Part shown: one piece after another, positions 43,962 to 52,419 of the stretch | Position numbering within the stretch: the stretch's first letter is position 1 | Layout: the number at the start of each line of letters is the position of its first letter | Assembly (NCBI GenBank): GCA_017548125.1 | Contig: JAFYNK010000023.1 | Coordinates: 62,001-126,000 of the forward strand | DNA: 64,000 nucleotides | Direction: 5' to 3' | Source of the DNA: Bacteroidales bacterium | GTDB lineage: Bacteria > Bacteroidota > Bacteroidia > Bacteroidales > F082 | Made by a program: the position numbers and the translations under genes | Notes under the pieces: model-generated | Seen by the model: only the letters and a program-made list of their open reading frames with translations | The model's database searches: none | What the model was told of the DNA's origin: nothing

Positions 43962-45551
43962 TTATTCTATTACAGGACGAATGGATGCTCCTTCTCCACG
44001 ACTATTTTCTCCCCACAGTCTAGGACGTAAATTATCAAATAATAGTTGGGTGCCCATATCAGTATATCTTGGTGGAGTGGATGTCCAATAGTGTCCGCAA
44101 GAACCTACACCATTATTTGATTTCGATGTCATATAGCCAGCAGCTGGTAAAAAGATACTGTTACCGTTAGGACCTGTCACTTTATAACCATATTTTCCAT
44201 TTACTTTTGTATTTTCCCATGTACATTTATCTAATAGTTCCCTAAATTCATCAGTAGTTGGGGTTCGCCAATTTCCACCCCATTTAGCTCTGGCTGCATC
44301 GTGTTTTTTGTCACCTGAAAAATCATTCATAAACTTGCCGTAGTTGCCTCCATTATAAGGATATGATAATTTTGAGATTGTCTCTCCCCAAGCAAAATAG
44401 TGTCCGGGTTTTTCTGGAGATTTCGCTCCAACATTACATGTTGCCCATTTCAGACCACTTGGCAGACCCAAGTCAACGTATTCGTATCCGTTTGCTGTGC
44501 CATTGCTTGGTTTGGATACTTTTGTGGTATTTTGAGTACTTGTATTGCTTTTGTTTTGTTGTGATGTAGTACTTTGCACATTAGTGCTGTTTTGTTGTGA
44601 TGTAGTACTTTGCACATTAGTGCTGTTTTGTTGTGATGTAGTACTTTGCACATTAGTGCTGTTTTGTTGCGATGTTGCATTATTAGACTTGACATTTTTG
44701 TCATAAACTGGTCGTACCAGCTTGCCATTAAAACGCTCTGCGGTGTAATACATATTTTTGCTACTAAAATAACCCGAATATTGATTGTCAACGTCACGAT
44801 AGTTTGTAGAACCGCTCCAATAGTCTGTGCCAGAAAGGAAAATGCTATTGCCGTTAGGTCCTGTAACTTTGTAACCAGACTTACCGTCTTGTGTTGTATA
44901 AGTCCAGGTACATTTATTTATCAATTCTTTAAATTCTTCTCCTGTAGGCATTCTCCAGTTGTCGCCCCAGTTAGCTGTAGCTGCGTCGTATTGGGCGTCA
45001 CCTTTTATATCCTTCATATATTTGCCATGAGTAGTGCTGTTGCTTTTTGTATATTCAGTTTTTGTTTTAGTTTCACCCCAAGCGTACTTGTTTCCGTAGT
45101 CTTCAGGCTTGCTTGCTCCCACATTACATGTTGCCCATTTTACGCTTAATCCTAAGTCAACATATTCGTGTTGGACAGTTTGTTTTTCTTGTTTTGATTG
45201 AGATGTGTTATTAGAACATAAAGAGACACGTTTTTTGGAAAACTTATCAGAAGGGTTGTATTTCAAAATGGATTGATATAATTTTTTAGCTTCAGAATAT
45301 TTTTTCTTTTTATAAGCTTCATCAGCCTGAATCAAAAGCTCTTCGCATTTCTGAGCGGTTGTAATAGAATTATATAAATCGGCGCTTTTACTTTCGTCGT
45401 TACATGTAGCAATAGCGACTTGATACAATTTGATTGCGGCTTGATAGTCGCCCTCTGCCATAGCGCTTTTAGCCGCATTTTCTTGTGCAGTGCCTCTAAA
45501 TAGCGCAAGTACAAATATAATAAGTGTAAGAATTATTTTTTTCATATTCAT
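43962..45551 (-). CDS. Exported TPR and double FISUMP-domain protein
   Basis: A 529-residue protein with signal peptide (MKKIILTLIIFVLALFRGTA) after the start MN. Residues 25-110 resemble TPR helices (MAEGDYQAAIKLYQVAIATC, YSEAKKLYQSILKYNPSDK). Two FISUMP domains follow (about 125-285 and 355-528), both with YVDLGLSVKWATCNVGASKP-like openings, a WRMPT motif and ending in RPV. Between them a Gln/Ser/Thr/Asn linker consists of identical 12-residue repeats. The start overlaps the previous stop by four bases, which favours the start at 45551. Confidence 0.78.
   Translation of the reverse strand: MNMKKIILTLIIFVLALFRGTAQENAAKSAMAEGDYQAAIKLYQVAIATCNDESKSADLYNSITTAQKCEELLIQADEAYKKKKYSEAKKLYQSILKYNPSDKFSKKRVSLCSNNTSQSKQEKQTVQHEYVDLGLSVKWATCNVGASKPEDYGNKYAWGETKTKTEYTKSNSTTHGKYMKDIKGDAQYDAATANWGDNWRMPTGEEFKELINKCTWTYTTQDGKSGYKVTGPNGNSIFLSGTDYWSGSTNYRDVDNQYSGYFSSKNMYYTAERFNGKLVRPVYDKNVKSNNATSQQNSTNVQSTTSQQNSTNVQSTTSQQNSTNVQSTTSQQNKSNTSTQNTTKVSKPSNGTANGYEYVDLGLPSGLKWATCNVGAKSPEKPGHYFAWGETISKLSYPYNGGNYGKFMNDFSGDKKHDAARAKWGGNWRTPTTDEFRELLDKCTWENTKVNGKYGYKVTGPNGNSIFLPAAGYMTSKSNNGVGSCGHYWTSTPPRYTDMGTQLLFDNLRPRLWGENSRGEGASIRPVIE
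44553..44660. repeat. Three identical 36-bp tandem repeats
   Basis: Copies at 44553-44588, 44589-44624 and 44625-44660 are identical and a partial copy follows. Each codes for 12 residues (STNVQSTTSQQN). Identical copies in an otherwise diverged gene suggest recent expansion and likely length variation between strains. Confidence 0.92.
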
Positions 45552-47101
45552 TGTATGTTGTAATATTTCTTCAAGTTGTTTATTTTGGTAATGTTGTCGT
45601 TATATTCGCCTTGGTCATCGGTAGCGTTATGCAAGAGTTTTGTCTTTTGTGACATGGATTCGATGATAGGAATTATTTCATTTTTGTTGATATATTTCAT
45701 GATATTCTTGTCTAATGTGTTGCTTATAGTGCCATTAGTGTTTTTCATGAAATAAGCTTCCCATACTGTATTTATATCATTGCGCAATTTTTTGCTTATT
45801 TTTTCTTTTTCATAATTTATTTTATCTAATCTAGCATTAGCGTCAGCTACCATTTTCTTGTTGTTGGTAATTTTTTTAATTTTTTTCAGAGATTCTGTAG
45901 CTTTCTGATATTGTTGTTGTTTTACATATTTTTCAGATTCAGCGACAAGTTTTCTATATTCTTTTTTATCGCTTCTGTAGTTATCAAAAATAGCTAATAC
46001 GATAATGCCAATGACGATTAGAACAGTTTTTCCTATTCTTTTTATACGATTTTCTTTTTCTTGTTGTTTTCTGCGTTCGTCCTCTTGCTGCTGTCTTTTG
46101 CGTTCAGCTTCTTGTTGTTGCTGTTGCTGTCTTTTGCGTTCGTCATCTTGCTGTTGTCTTTTGCGTTCAGCTTCTTGTTGTTGCTGTTGCTGTCTTTTGC
46201 GTTCGTCATCTTGCTGTTGTTGTTGTCTTCTAAATCTTTCAAGTTCTTGTCTTCTGCGTTCGTCCTCTTGCTGTTGCTGTTGTCTTCTTCTTTCAAGTTC
46301 TTGTTTTTGTTTTATTTCGTCTTCGTCAACAGGTGTCCAATTGTTTTTAATTAAAATGTTTCTGAACTCTGCTAATTCTTTTTCATTACTACAAGCCATC
46401 CTTGTTAAAGAGATAAATTCTTTTAGGGCTATACGTTCATCACTACCAATAGGAAATCTATCTTCTACTTTTGACAAAGGTTTAATAAGGTTTCTTTCAG
46501 CATTAGTAATATTGAATGAAGGTTTTGTAATATTGTAATATAATCTACGGAAACGTTCAGAGTTTTCTTGATCTGTAAGAGTATTTAATTTATCTTCAAA
46601 CCTTAATATCTGCTTTCCGAATTCAACCCAATTTTTTACGTCTTTTTCTTTTAATTTATTTAGCTCTTGTCTTTTGCGTTCGTCTTCTTGCTGTTGTTGT
46701 TGTCTTCTTATTTTTTCTAATTCTTGTTGTACTATTCTTTCAAATTCTTGTTTTCGTCTTATTTCCTCTTCATCAATAGGCGTCCAATTGTTTCTAATTA
46801 GAATGCTTCTGAACTCTGCTAATTCTTTATCATTATTACAAGCCATTCTTGTTATAGATATAAATTCTTTTAGGGCTGTACGTTCGTTACTACCTATTGA
46901 AAATCTATCTTCTACTTTTGCCAAAGGCTTAATAAGCTCTATTTCAGCTTTTGTAATATCGAATGTAGGTTTTGTAATATTGTAATATAATTTGCGGAAA
47001 TTTTCGGAGTTTTTTTGTTCCGTAAGAGTATTTAATTTATCTTCAAACTTTGATATCTGCTTTCCGAAATCAACCCAATTTTTTACGTCTTTTTCTAACA
47101 T
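45548..47101 (-). CDS. Membrane-anchored coiled-coil protein with duplicated N-domain
   Basis: A 517-residue protein of no family I recognise. Residues 3-118 and 152-267 are two copies of one helical domain (opening EKDVKNWVDFGKQI and EKDVKNWVEFGKQI; closing NNWTP with DEEEI or DEDEI). A Gln/Arg/Glu-rich coiled coil follows (about 270-345, repeated RQQQQQEDERKRQ). A single membrane helix is at about 354-372 (TVLIVIGIIVLAIF), then about 145 residues with a helical repeat. No signal peptide, so the long N-terminal part should be cytoplasmic. It lies between the Hsp70-like and FISUMP genes and may link the two compartments. Function unknown. Confidence 0.7.
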   Translation of the reverse strand: MLEKDVKNWVDFGKQISKFEDKLNTLTEQKNSENFRKLYYNITKPTFDITKAEIELIKPLAKVEDRFSIGSNERTALKEFISITRMACNNDKELAEFRSILIRNNWTPIDEEEIRRKQEFERIVQQELEKIRRQQQQQEDERKRQELNKLKEKDVKNWVEFGKQILRFEDKLNTLTDQENSERFRRLYYNITKPSFNITNAERNLIKPLSKVEDRFPIGSDERIALKEFISLTRMACSNEKELAEFRNILIKNNWTPVDEDEIKQKQELERRRQQQQQEDERRRQELERFRRQQQQQDDERKRQQQQQQEAERKRQQQDDERKRQQQQQQEAERKRQQQEDERRKQQEKENRIKRIGKTVLIVIGIIVLAIFDNYRSDKKEYRKLVAESEKYVKQQQYQKATESLKKIKKITNNKKMVADANARLDKINYEKEKISKKLRNDINTVWEAYFMKNTNGTISNTLDKNIMKYINKNEIIPIIESMSQKTKLLHNATDDQGEYNDNITKINNLKKYYNIQ

Positions 47102-47122
47102 GTCAAAAAAAATAAAAAATAT

Positions 47123-47156
47123 ATGAGACAGACAAAACTAGTTTTGTCTGTCTCAT
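47123..47156. terminator. Perfect 34-bp palindrome between the Hsp70-like and coiled-coil genes
   Basis: The sequence ATGAGACAGACAAAACT (47123-47139) is followed at once by its exact reverse complement. On the minus strand a T-rich tract follows directly, as in an intrinsic terminator, but the next gene starts 22 bp later in the same direction. It could be a partial terminator or RNA-processing/stability element. Confidence 0.8.
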
Positions 47157-47164
47157 GAATCTTA

Positions 47165-48607
47165 TTAACAAACTATTACGAATTCACCAGTTGCGCCTTG
47201 GCATTCTGCGAAAACTTTAACTATACCATTGCTATCTCTTGATGAGATGATTTTAACAGGCGTACCTTTAGGAACAGGGTGTCCCCAATCGATATAATTT
47301 TCCTTACCTTTTAATTCCCAATCTTCATTAACATCTAAATAATTTTCGTCACTTTCATATTCGTAGAAACGGAAGTTAATTCTTGTTTGTCCATCATTTA
47401 ATGTTGAAAAATACTGTTCGTTTCTTATTACTTTATCATCGTTTCTATTGATAAGTGTTTGTATTACGAATTTGTTGAATTTATCACTCCATACATACAT
47501 GCCGTATCCTCTAGAACCTTTATCATTGCCAAATGTTATACCACCATCAACATAACCTTTGTCATTTTGAGAAGCGTATAATGCAGCGCCTTTAGCAACG
47601 GCTAAGTTTGGATCTACTAACTTCGATGGTTTTCCGAATTTTTTATCAACAGCTTCTTTAACCATAGGCATATAGCATGAGCCGCCTACTAATATTACCT
47701 CATCAATTTCAGATATTGTTTTGTTTGCGCGATCCAATGCTCTGTCAACTATCGACATGGTGTCATTTAACAATCTGGCTGTAATAGATTCAAATTCGCT
47801 GCGTGTGATTTTAATATTTTGTAAACCTTTGCATGAAAAAGTTAATGTTGTAGATTCGGAATTAGATAAAGTTATTTTAGCTTCTTCGGCAGCTTGCATT
47901 AACATGCCTTGTTCTTCTGGTGATAACGAATTGAATGACGCATTGATTTTATCCATTGCGAAATCAACAATCGCCTTGTCCCAGTCGGCACCGCCTAAAT
48001 GGTGGTCGCCATCACATGCAATAGTGTCAGCTATATAATTTTGGAATTTAAGTATGCTGACGTCAAAAGTTCCGCCACCTAAGTCATATACTAACAATGT
48101 TTTATTTGACTTTTGTTTTCGTCCGTATGATAATGCGGCGGCAGTTGGTTCGCTTATAAGTTTTAAAACATTGAGACCAGCTCTTTCACCAGCTTCTTTG
48201 GTTCTTTCGCATTCTATTGTTCCGAAATATGCAGGAACAGTAATTACAACATCATAAATAGGAGGAAGACCTTCTTCATTTGCAAGTTTTTTATTTGCTT
48301 CATCGACTAATTCTTTAAGAATAAAAGATGAAATGTCAACAGGGTCGTATGTTTTTCCATTAATTGTACGTTTGTAATCTAGGTTTGACATTTCCCTTTT
48401 GATAAGAACAACAGTGTTTTTAGCATCATTAGTAATGTTCTTTTTTGCAGCTTGTCCAACAATCAATTGGTTGTTGTCATCGAAGGCTACAGCTGAAGGT
48501 GTGAATAAAGAGCCTTTAACTTGAATTACTTCAACGATGTCATCGCTATTGATGCGTGCAATACATGAGTATGTAGTACCCAAATCTATTCCATAGAATT
48601 CTGACAT
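47165..48607 (-). CDS. Hsp70-like ATPase, divergent
   Basis: A 480-residue Hsp70-family protein. The ATPase domain is intact: GIDLGTTYSCIARI, KREMSN, ITVPAYFG, EPTAAALSYG, VYDLGGGTFDVSIL and ILVGGSCYMPMVKEAV. The canonical interdomain linker (a DVLLLDV-like motif) is missing; the sequence passes directly to a beta-rich region ending EFVIVC, and the helical lid is absent. At 480 residues it is well short of DnaK (about 640). It is 12 bp downstream of a GrpE-like gene, so nucleotide exchange may be done by that protein. No DnaJ is present. Confidence 0.82.
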   Translation of the reverse strand: MSEFYGIDLGTTYSCIARINSDDIVEVIQVKGSLFTPSAVAFDDNNQLIVGQAAKKNITNDAKNTVVLIKREMSNLDYKRTINGKTYDPVDISSFILKELVDEANKKLANEEGLPPIYDVVITVPAYFGTIECERTKEAGERAGLNVLKLISEPTAAALSYGRKQKSNKTLLVYDLGGGTFDVSILKFQNYIADTIACDGDHHLGGADWDKAIVDFAMDKINASFNSLSPEEQGMLMQAAEEAKITLSNSESTTLTFSCKGLQNIKITRSEFESITARLLNDTMSIVDRALDRANKTISEIDEVILVGGSCYMPMVKEAVDKKFGKPSKLVDPNLAVAKGAALYASQNDKGYVDGGITFGNDKGSRGYGMYVWSDKFNKFVIQTLINRNDDKVIRNEQYFSTLNDGQTRINFRFYEYESDENYLDVNEDWELKGKENYIDWGHPVPKGTPVKIISSRDSNGIVKVFAECQGATGEFVIVC

Positions 48608-48619
48608 AATTATATTTTT

Positions 48620-49597
48620 TTAATTGTTTAACTTATATGTGATTACTTGTTCTGGTCTGATTAGATAACGATAGTTTGATACAATGCTGCCGTCATCGTT
48701 GATTTTTGCTTTAAGGATATAAGGCAATTTCCATACATAACCAGGATTGATGCTTCTATGTATCTTTCCTGCCAATTCGGGATTGTCTGTAGGAACAGTT
48801 CTTATCACTTCTTGATAGTCTAAATTGAGAGTAGCACCGTCTTTTCCTTCTTGAATACATTCCAAGCCTTCCTCAATGAGGGTGGTCTCCATATATTTGT
48901 TTATTTCAACAAGTTGTTGGAGTAAGAAGTCAGCTAATTTTTGAAGGTCTTTTTCTTTTTGTGTTTCTGTCTCATATATTATATGCCTTAGCAAATCTGA
49001 TTGATATATGATACGGTTGATAAGCTTGGATTTGTCTTTGCGATAACGGTCTTCTTGACATTTACTCATTATTTCTTCCAAGCGCTCTTGCTTGCTGTCA
49101 AGCTTCGATTGCAAATTTTCGTTGTCTTTTGATAAGCGAGCGTTTTCTTCAATGATGCTATTATTGATAGACTTTATGCTTTTCTGCAATTTACTTAATT
49201 CCTCAGTAAGTTGGGTAGTGTCGAATTGTTCGGAAGGTGTTGTGACTTTTTCTCTCAACTGCTTGTTCTCTTCAGAGAGCTGAGCGACTTTGTCTTTGAG
49301 TATTTCTACTTCTTTATTGCGTTGTTCAAGAATACCTTTAATATTATTATATTCTTCGATATTAACTGTTTCCTGATTTTCGTTTTGCTGAGTTGTTGGT
49401 TTGGTGTCGGTTTGGTTTTCTTCAGCGTTTATTTTGCGTCTTACTTCTTCTAATTTGGCTTCTAAAATTTCTTTTTTTTGTTCTAATTCGGCTTCTAATT
49501 TTTTTAATTCATCTTTGTTAACAGAGTTTTCATCAGATGTTTCAGCAGGGAGAATGTCATCAGTGCTGTTTGTGCGATTAAAATTAAACAATCCCAT
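48620..49597 (-). CDS. GrpE-like nucleotide exchange factor, long form
   Basis: A 325-residue protein. An acidic start is followed by long coiled-coil segments (about residues 27-175, with KKEILEAKLEEVRRKI) and a C-terminal region similar to the GrpE beta domain (TNLDYQEV-like YQEVIRTVPTD, then NPGYVWKLPYILKAKI, ending RPEQVITYKLNN). GrpE proteins release ADP from Hsp70; this one has a much longer coiled coil than the standard 190-residue GrpE. Operon position just before the Hsp70-like gene supports the call, but identity is only moderate by eye. Confidence 0.65.
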   Translation of the reverse strand: MGLFNFNRTNSTDDILPAETSDENSVNKDELKKLEAELEQKKEILEAKLEEVRRKINAEENQTDTKPTTQQNENQETVNIEEYNNIKGILEQRNKEVEILKDKVAQLSEENKQLREKVTTPSEQFDTTQLTEELSKLQKSIKSINNSIIEENARLSKDNENLQSKLDSKQERLEEIMSKCQEDRYRKDKSKLINRIIYQSDLLRHIIYETETQKEKDLQKLADFLLQQLVEINKYMETTLIEEGLECIQEGKDGATLNLDYQEVIRTVPTDNPELAGKIHRSINPGYVWKLPYILKAKINDDGSIVSNYRYLIRPEQVITYKLNN

Positions 49598-49619
49598 AAT
49601 GTATCACTTTGCACCTATA

Positions 49620-49930
49620 TGTCCCCTTTATAGGCCTGTAAACAAAAAGACGTGGGAACATACTTTTGCTTACCCACTCGTTCAGGCCTTCGCATTGCCT
49701 CTTTACTAGGATAAGCAATGCAGTAAGCCCACGTTGAGATGGATATACAAAACCCTAATGCGTAATAAATATACGATAGAGAAGTGATAAACACCACGAA
49801 CATAGACACTTACATTGCTATATCTTCTAGTAAAGTTTCAAAGTTGCGAAGTTTGAACGAAGAAGATATACGTCAAGTAAACGTCTCGTTAATATGTCTG
49901 TTTACTAATCATTTATAACAATGTTGTAAA
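49620..49930 (-). ncRNA. Structured leader or small RNA candidate
   Basis: The 542 bp between the GrpE-like gene and the EF-G2-like gene has no credible gene but many perfect stems. These include ACGTGGG (49650-49656) with CCCACGT (49728-49734) enclosing GCTTAC/GTAAGC and GCATTGC/GCAATGC stems; GGCCTG (49633-49638) with CAGGCC (49683-49688); TATATCTTCT (49820-49829) with 49861-49870; and AGTAAAC (49876-49882) with 49910-49916. A minus-strand promoter lies at 49936-49943, so it may be the 5' leader of the chaperone-like cluster or a separate RNA. I could not match it to a known RNA family. Confidence 0.45.
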
Positions 49931-49935
49931 CATTG

Positions 49936-49943
49936 CAAATATA
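49936..49943 (-). promoter_or_regulatory. -7 box upstream of the structured region and GrpE/Hsp70-like cluster
   Basis: Reads TATATTTG on the minus strand, matching TAnnTTTG exactly. A -33 TTG at the proper distance was not found. Confidence 0.45.
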
Positions 49944-49976
49944 ATTTTTTTTTAAATATAAATGATACATATTAAT

Positions 49977-50025
49977 ATAATTACAAAAAAAAGAGACTGT
50001 AATTACGCCTCTTATTTGTAATTAT
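49977..50025. repeat. Inverted repeat hairpin
   Basis: ATAATTACAAA (49977-49987) is perfectly complementary to 50015-50025, and AAGAG/CTCTT inside extends the stem with a small bulge. Its role is unknown; it lies between divergent or successive minus-strand units. Confidence 0.6.
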
Positions 50026-50084
50026 AAACCATGAAAATTATTCGTATTCGAAATATTCTAATCTCAGCCTTTTCGTGGGCATAA

Positions 50085-50118
50085 AAAAACTCCCGCGAAA
50101 ATTTTCGCGGGAGTTTTT
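50085..50118. terminator. Strong bidirectional terminator after the EF-G2-like gene
   Basis: A perfect palindrome centred between 50101 and 50102, with core ACTCCCGCGAAAA and its complement; T-runs on both strands. It ends the minus-strand EF-G2-like transcript. Confidence 0.9.
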
Positions 50119-50139
50119 GTATATAAAGTGGAGATTTTA

Positions 50140-52275
50140 TTAATCTTCGTCTTTTTTGCTTTCTTCGTAAGCTTTCAAGAGTTTTGTTTGAACGTCAGTT
50201 GGAACTTGAGCGTATTCTGCGTATTCCATTGTGAATGTACCACGACCTGATGTCAATGAGCTTAATGAAGTTGAATATCTATCCATTTCTGCGAGAGGAA
50301 CTCTAGCGCGGATGATTTGGTAGTTGCGGTCAGCATCCATACCCATGATGATAGCACGACGGCTTTGGAGGTCTGTGTTAACTGCGCCCATCATATCTTC
50401 TGGCATACGAACTGTTAAGTCGTAGATAGGTTCCATAATCTTAGGACCAGCGTTTTTAAATGCTGCTGAGAATGCCATACGACCTGCGATCTTGAATGCC
50501 ATTTCGTTTGAGTCAACTGGGTGCATCTTACCATCGTAGATGTAGCAGATGATGTCACGAGCGTAAGAACCTGTAAGAGGACCTTCTTCTAAACGTTCGT
50601 TGATACCTTTCAAGATAGCTGGCATGAAACGAGCGTCGATAGAACCACCAACGATACAGTTGCAGAAGATGAGTTTACCGCCCCATGGGAGGTCGTATTC
50701 ATCTTTACCACGAACTTGGAGGTCTGATGGGTCTGTGTAGCCTTCATAGTAAGGAGCTAATCTCATGTGAACTTCACCGAATTGACCTGAACCACCTGAT
50801 TGTTTCTTGTGACGGTAGTCAGCGTTAGCTGTCTTAGTGATAGTTTCGCGATAAGGAACTTTAGGAGCTGCGAATTCAACAGCGATTTTATGTACGTTAT
50901 CGAGATACCATTTAATTGTGTTGAGGTGATATTCACCTTGGCATTGGAGGATATTTTGTTTTAACTCACGTGACATTGATGTGATGACTGTTGGGTCGAT
51001 CTTGTGGTAATCAGCGAGGATGCCGCCGAGTTTTTCGTCTTCTTGTGAGTTAACTGCTTTGATAGCTGTTGAGAAGATTGGTGATGGGAATGGAACGCCT
51101 TCGAATGCTGTGTCAGAAATCTTAGCATCAACTAAGCTGTCGTTAACGCGAACGTCTTTCAATTTAATAGTTGAGATGATATCACCAGCGCAAGCTTTTT
51201 CTACTCTTTCGCGTGTTTTACCATTAGAAACTAAAATTTGAGAGATACGTTCTTTGTTGCCTGTACGTGGGTTAACGAGGTCTTGTGATTCAGCGATAGT
51301 ACCGCCATAGATACGTGCCATAGCGACGTCACCAACGTTTTGTTCGTTAGAGATCTTGAAGAAGAACATTGCTGGAGCTTCTTCTACGCTGTTATGGAAT
51401 TCTGTTCCGTTAGCAGCTTTTGTTGCGTGAACGTGAGCTGGTGATGGACATGCGTTGATGAGGAATTCGAGGAGACGAGTTACGCCAACGCCTGATTTAG
51501 CAGCACCGCATAATATTGGGTACATGTCACGGTTGATGATACCGAGGTGGAGACCTTTTTCCATGTCTTCAGCTGAAAGTGTACCTTCTTCGAAGAATTT
51601 TTCCATGAGTGCGTCGTCGCCAGCAGCTGCTTGCTCGATAAGTTGTTCGTGCATTTCTTGAGCTTTGTCAGCGAGGTTAGCAGGAATATCTTGTACTTCA
51701 GGAGCGCCGTTACCGTTTTTGAAGACTAACATCTTCATTGTGATAAGGTCGATGACTGAGTTGAAACCTTCACCTGTAGAGACTGGGAATTGAACTGGAG
51801 TAACTTTGTCGCCGAAATATTCTTTTAATTGACGAACTGTATCTTCAAAGTTAGCGTTGCTGTGGTCTAATTGGTTCATGAAGAACACAACAGGTTTGTT
51901 TGTCTTTGTAGCGTATTTCCATGCATTTTCAGATGTAGCTTCAACGCCTGATTGACCGTTAACTGTGAATACAGCCATGTCAGCAGCTGTTAAGCAAGCA
52001 ACGATGTCGCCTGAGAAGTCGCTAAAACCTGGAGTATCTAAAATGTTGATTTTTTTATCGTTGTAGATAGTGTGTAACAAGCTGGCGTTTACAGAGATAC
52101 CGCGTTCTGTTTCGATTGGACGGTAGTCTGATACAGTGTTTTTACCTTCTGTAGTGCCTTTTCTGTTGATGAGCTTACCTTCGAAAACCATGTTTTCAGC
52201 AAGCGTTGTCTTACCGGATTTAGCTGCGCCAATGAGGGCAACATTCCTGATGTCTTCTGTTTGGAATATCTTCAT
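50140..52275 (-). CDS. EF-G paralogue, EF-G2-like
   Basis: A 711-residue translation-factor GTPase-like protein that resembles the Bacteroides EF-G2 branch rather than FusA. The P-loop is GAAKSGKTT (residues 16-24). In the switch II motif the histidine of the usual DTPGHVDF is replaced: DTPGFSDF, with Phe84. The base-recognition motif is NQLD, not NKxD. Both changes fit the reported lack of GTPase activity of Bacteroides EF-G2, which supports translation during starvation and gut colonisation. Domains II-V are complete (ending YAQVPTDVQTKLLKAYEES). It has its own promoter and terminator. Confidence 0.85.
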   Translation of the reverse strand: MKIFQTEDIRNVALIGAAKSGKTTLAENMVFEGKLINRKGTTEGKNTVSDYRPIETERGISVNASLLHTIYNDKKINILDTPGFSDFSGDIVACLTAADMAVFTVNGQSGVEATSENAWKYATKTNKPVVFFMNQLDHSNANFEDTVRQLKEYFGDKVTPVQFPVSTGEGFNSVIDLITMKMLVFKNGNGAPEVQDIPANLADKAQEMHEQLIEQAAAGDDALMEKFFEEGTLSAEDMEKGLHLGIINRDMYPILCGAAKSGVGVTRLLEFLINACPSPAHVHATKAANGTEFHNSVEEAPAMFFFKISNEQNVGDVAMARIYGGTIAESQDLVNPRTGNKERISQILVSNGKTRERVEKACAGDIISTIKLKDVRVNDSLVDAKISDTAFEGVPFPSPIFSTAIKAVNSQEDEKLGGILADYHKIDPTVITSMSRELKQNILQCQGEYHLNTIKWYLDNVHKIAVEFAAPKVPYRETITKTANADYRHKKQSGGSGQFGEVHMRLAPYYEGYTDPSDLQVRGKDEYDLPWGGKLIFCNCIVGGSIDARFMPAILKGINERLEEGPLTGSYARDIICYIYDGKMHPVDSNEMAFKIAGRMAFSAAFKNAGPKIMEPIYDLTVRMPEDMMGAVNTDLQSRRAIIMGMDADRNYQIIRARVPLAEMDRYSTSLSSLTSGRGTFTMEYAEYAQVPTDVQTKLLKAYEESKKDED

Positions 52276-52333
52276 GTTTGTAATAAATTAATTCTTTATA
52301 TAACAAAAATTGGCAATTACCCAATTTGGAGTG

Positions 52334-52364
52334 CAAAAATACATATTTCAATTGAATAATACAA
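52334..52364 (-). promoter_or_regulatory. Promoter of the EF-G2-like gene
   Basis: On the minus strand TTG (52364-52362), exactly 20 bp, and TATTTTTG (52341-52334): a textbook -33/-7 pair. The leader to the ATG is about 50 nt. Confidence 0.75.
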
Positions 52365-52419
52365 GTATTTTTATCACAATAAATAGAGAAAAAGTTTATG
52401 GTTTAGAGTAACTCCCAAC

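Noticed and set aside
44553..44660. Tandem repeat considered as CRISPR-like
   Set aside because: The copies are directly adjacent, keep the reading frame and code for a linker; there are no spacers.
46005..46538. Cysteine-rich open frame on the plus strand
   Set aside because: It is antisense to the Gln/Arg coiled coil of the minus-strand gene; runs of Cys and Leu are simply the complement of Gln/Lys/Glu codons. No start-site signal supports it.
49615..49809. 64-codon minus-strand frame in the intergenic region
   Set aside because: It spans several perfect RNA stems, has mixed composition and no recognisable domain; a non-coding explanation is better.
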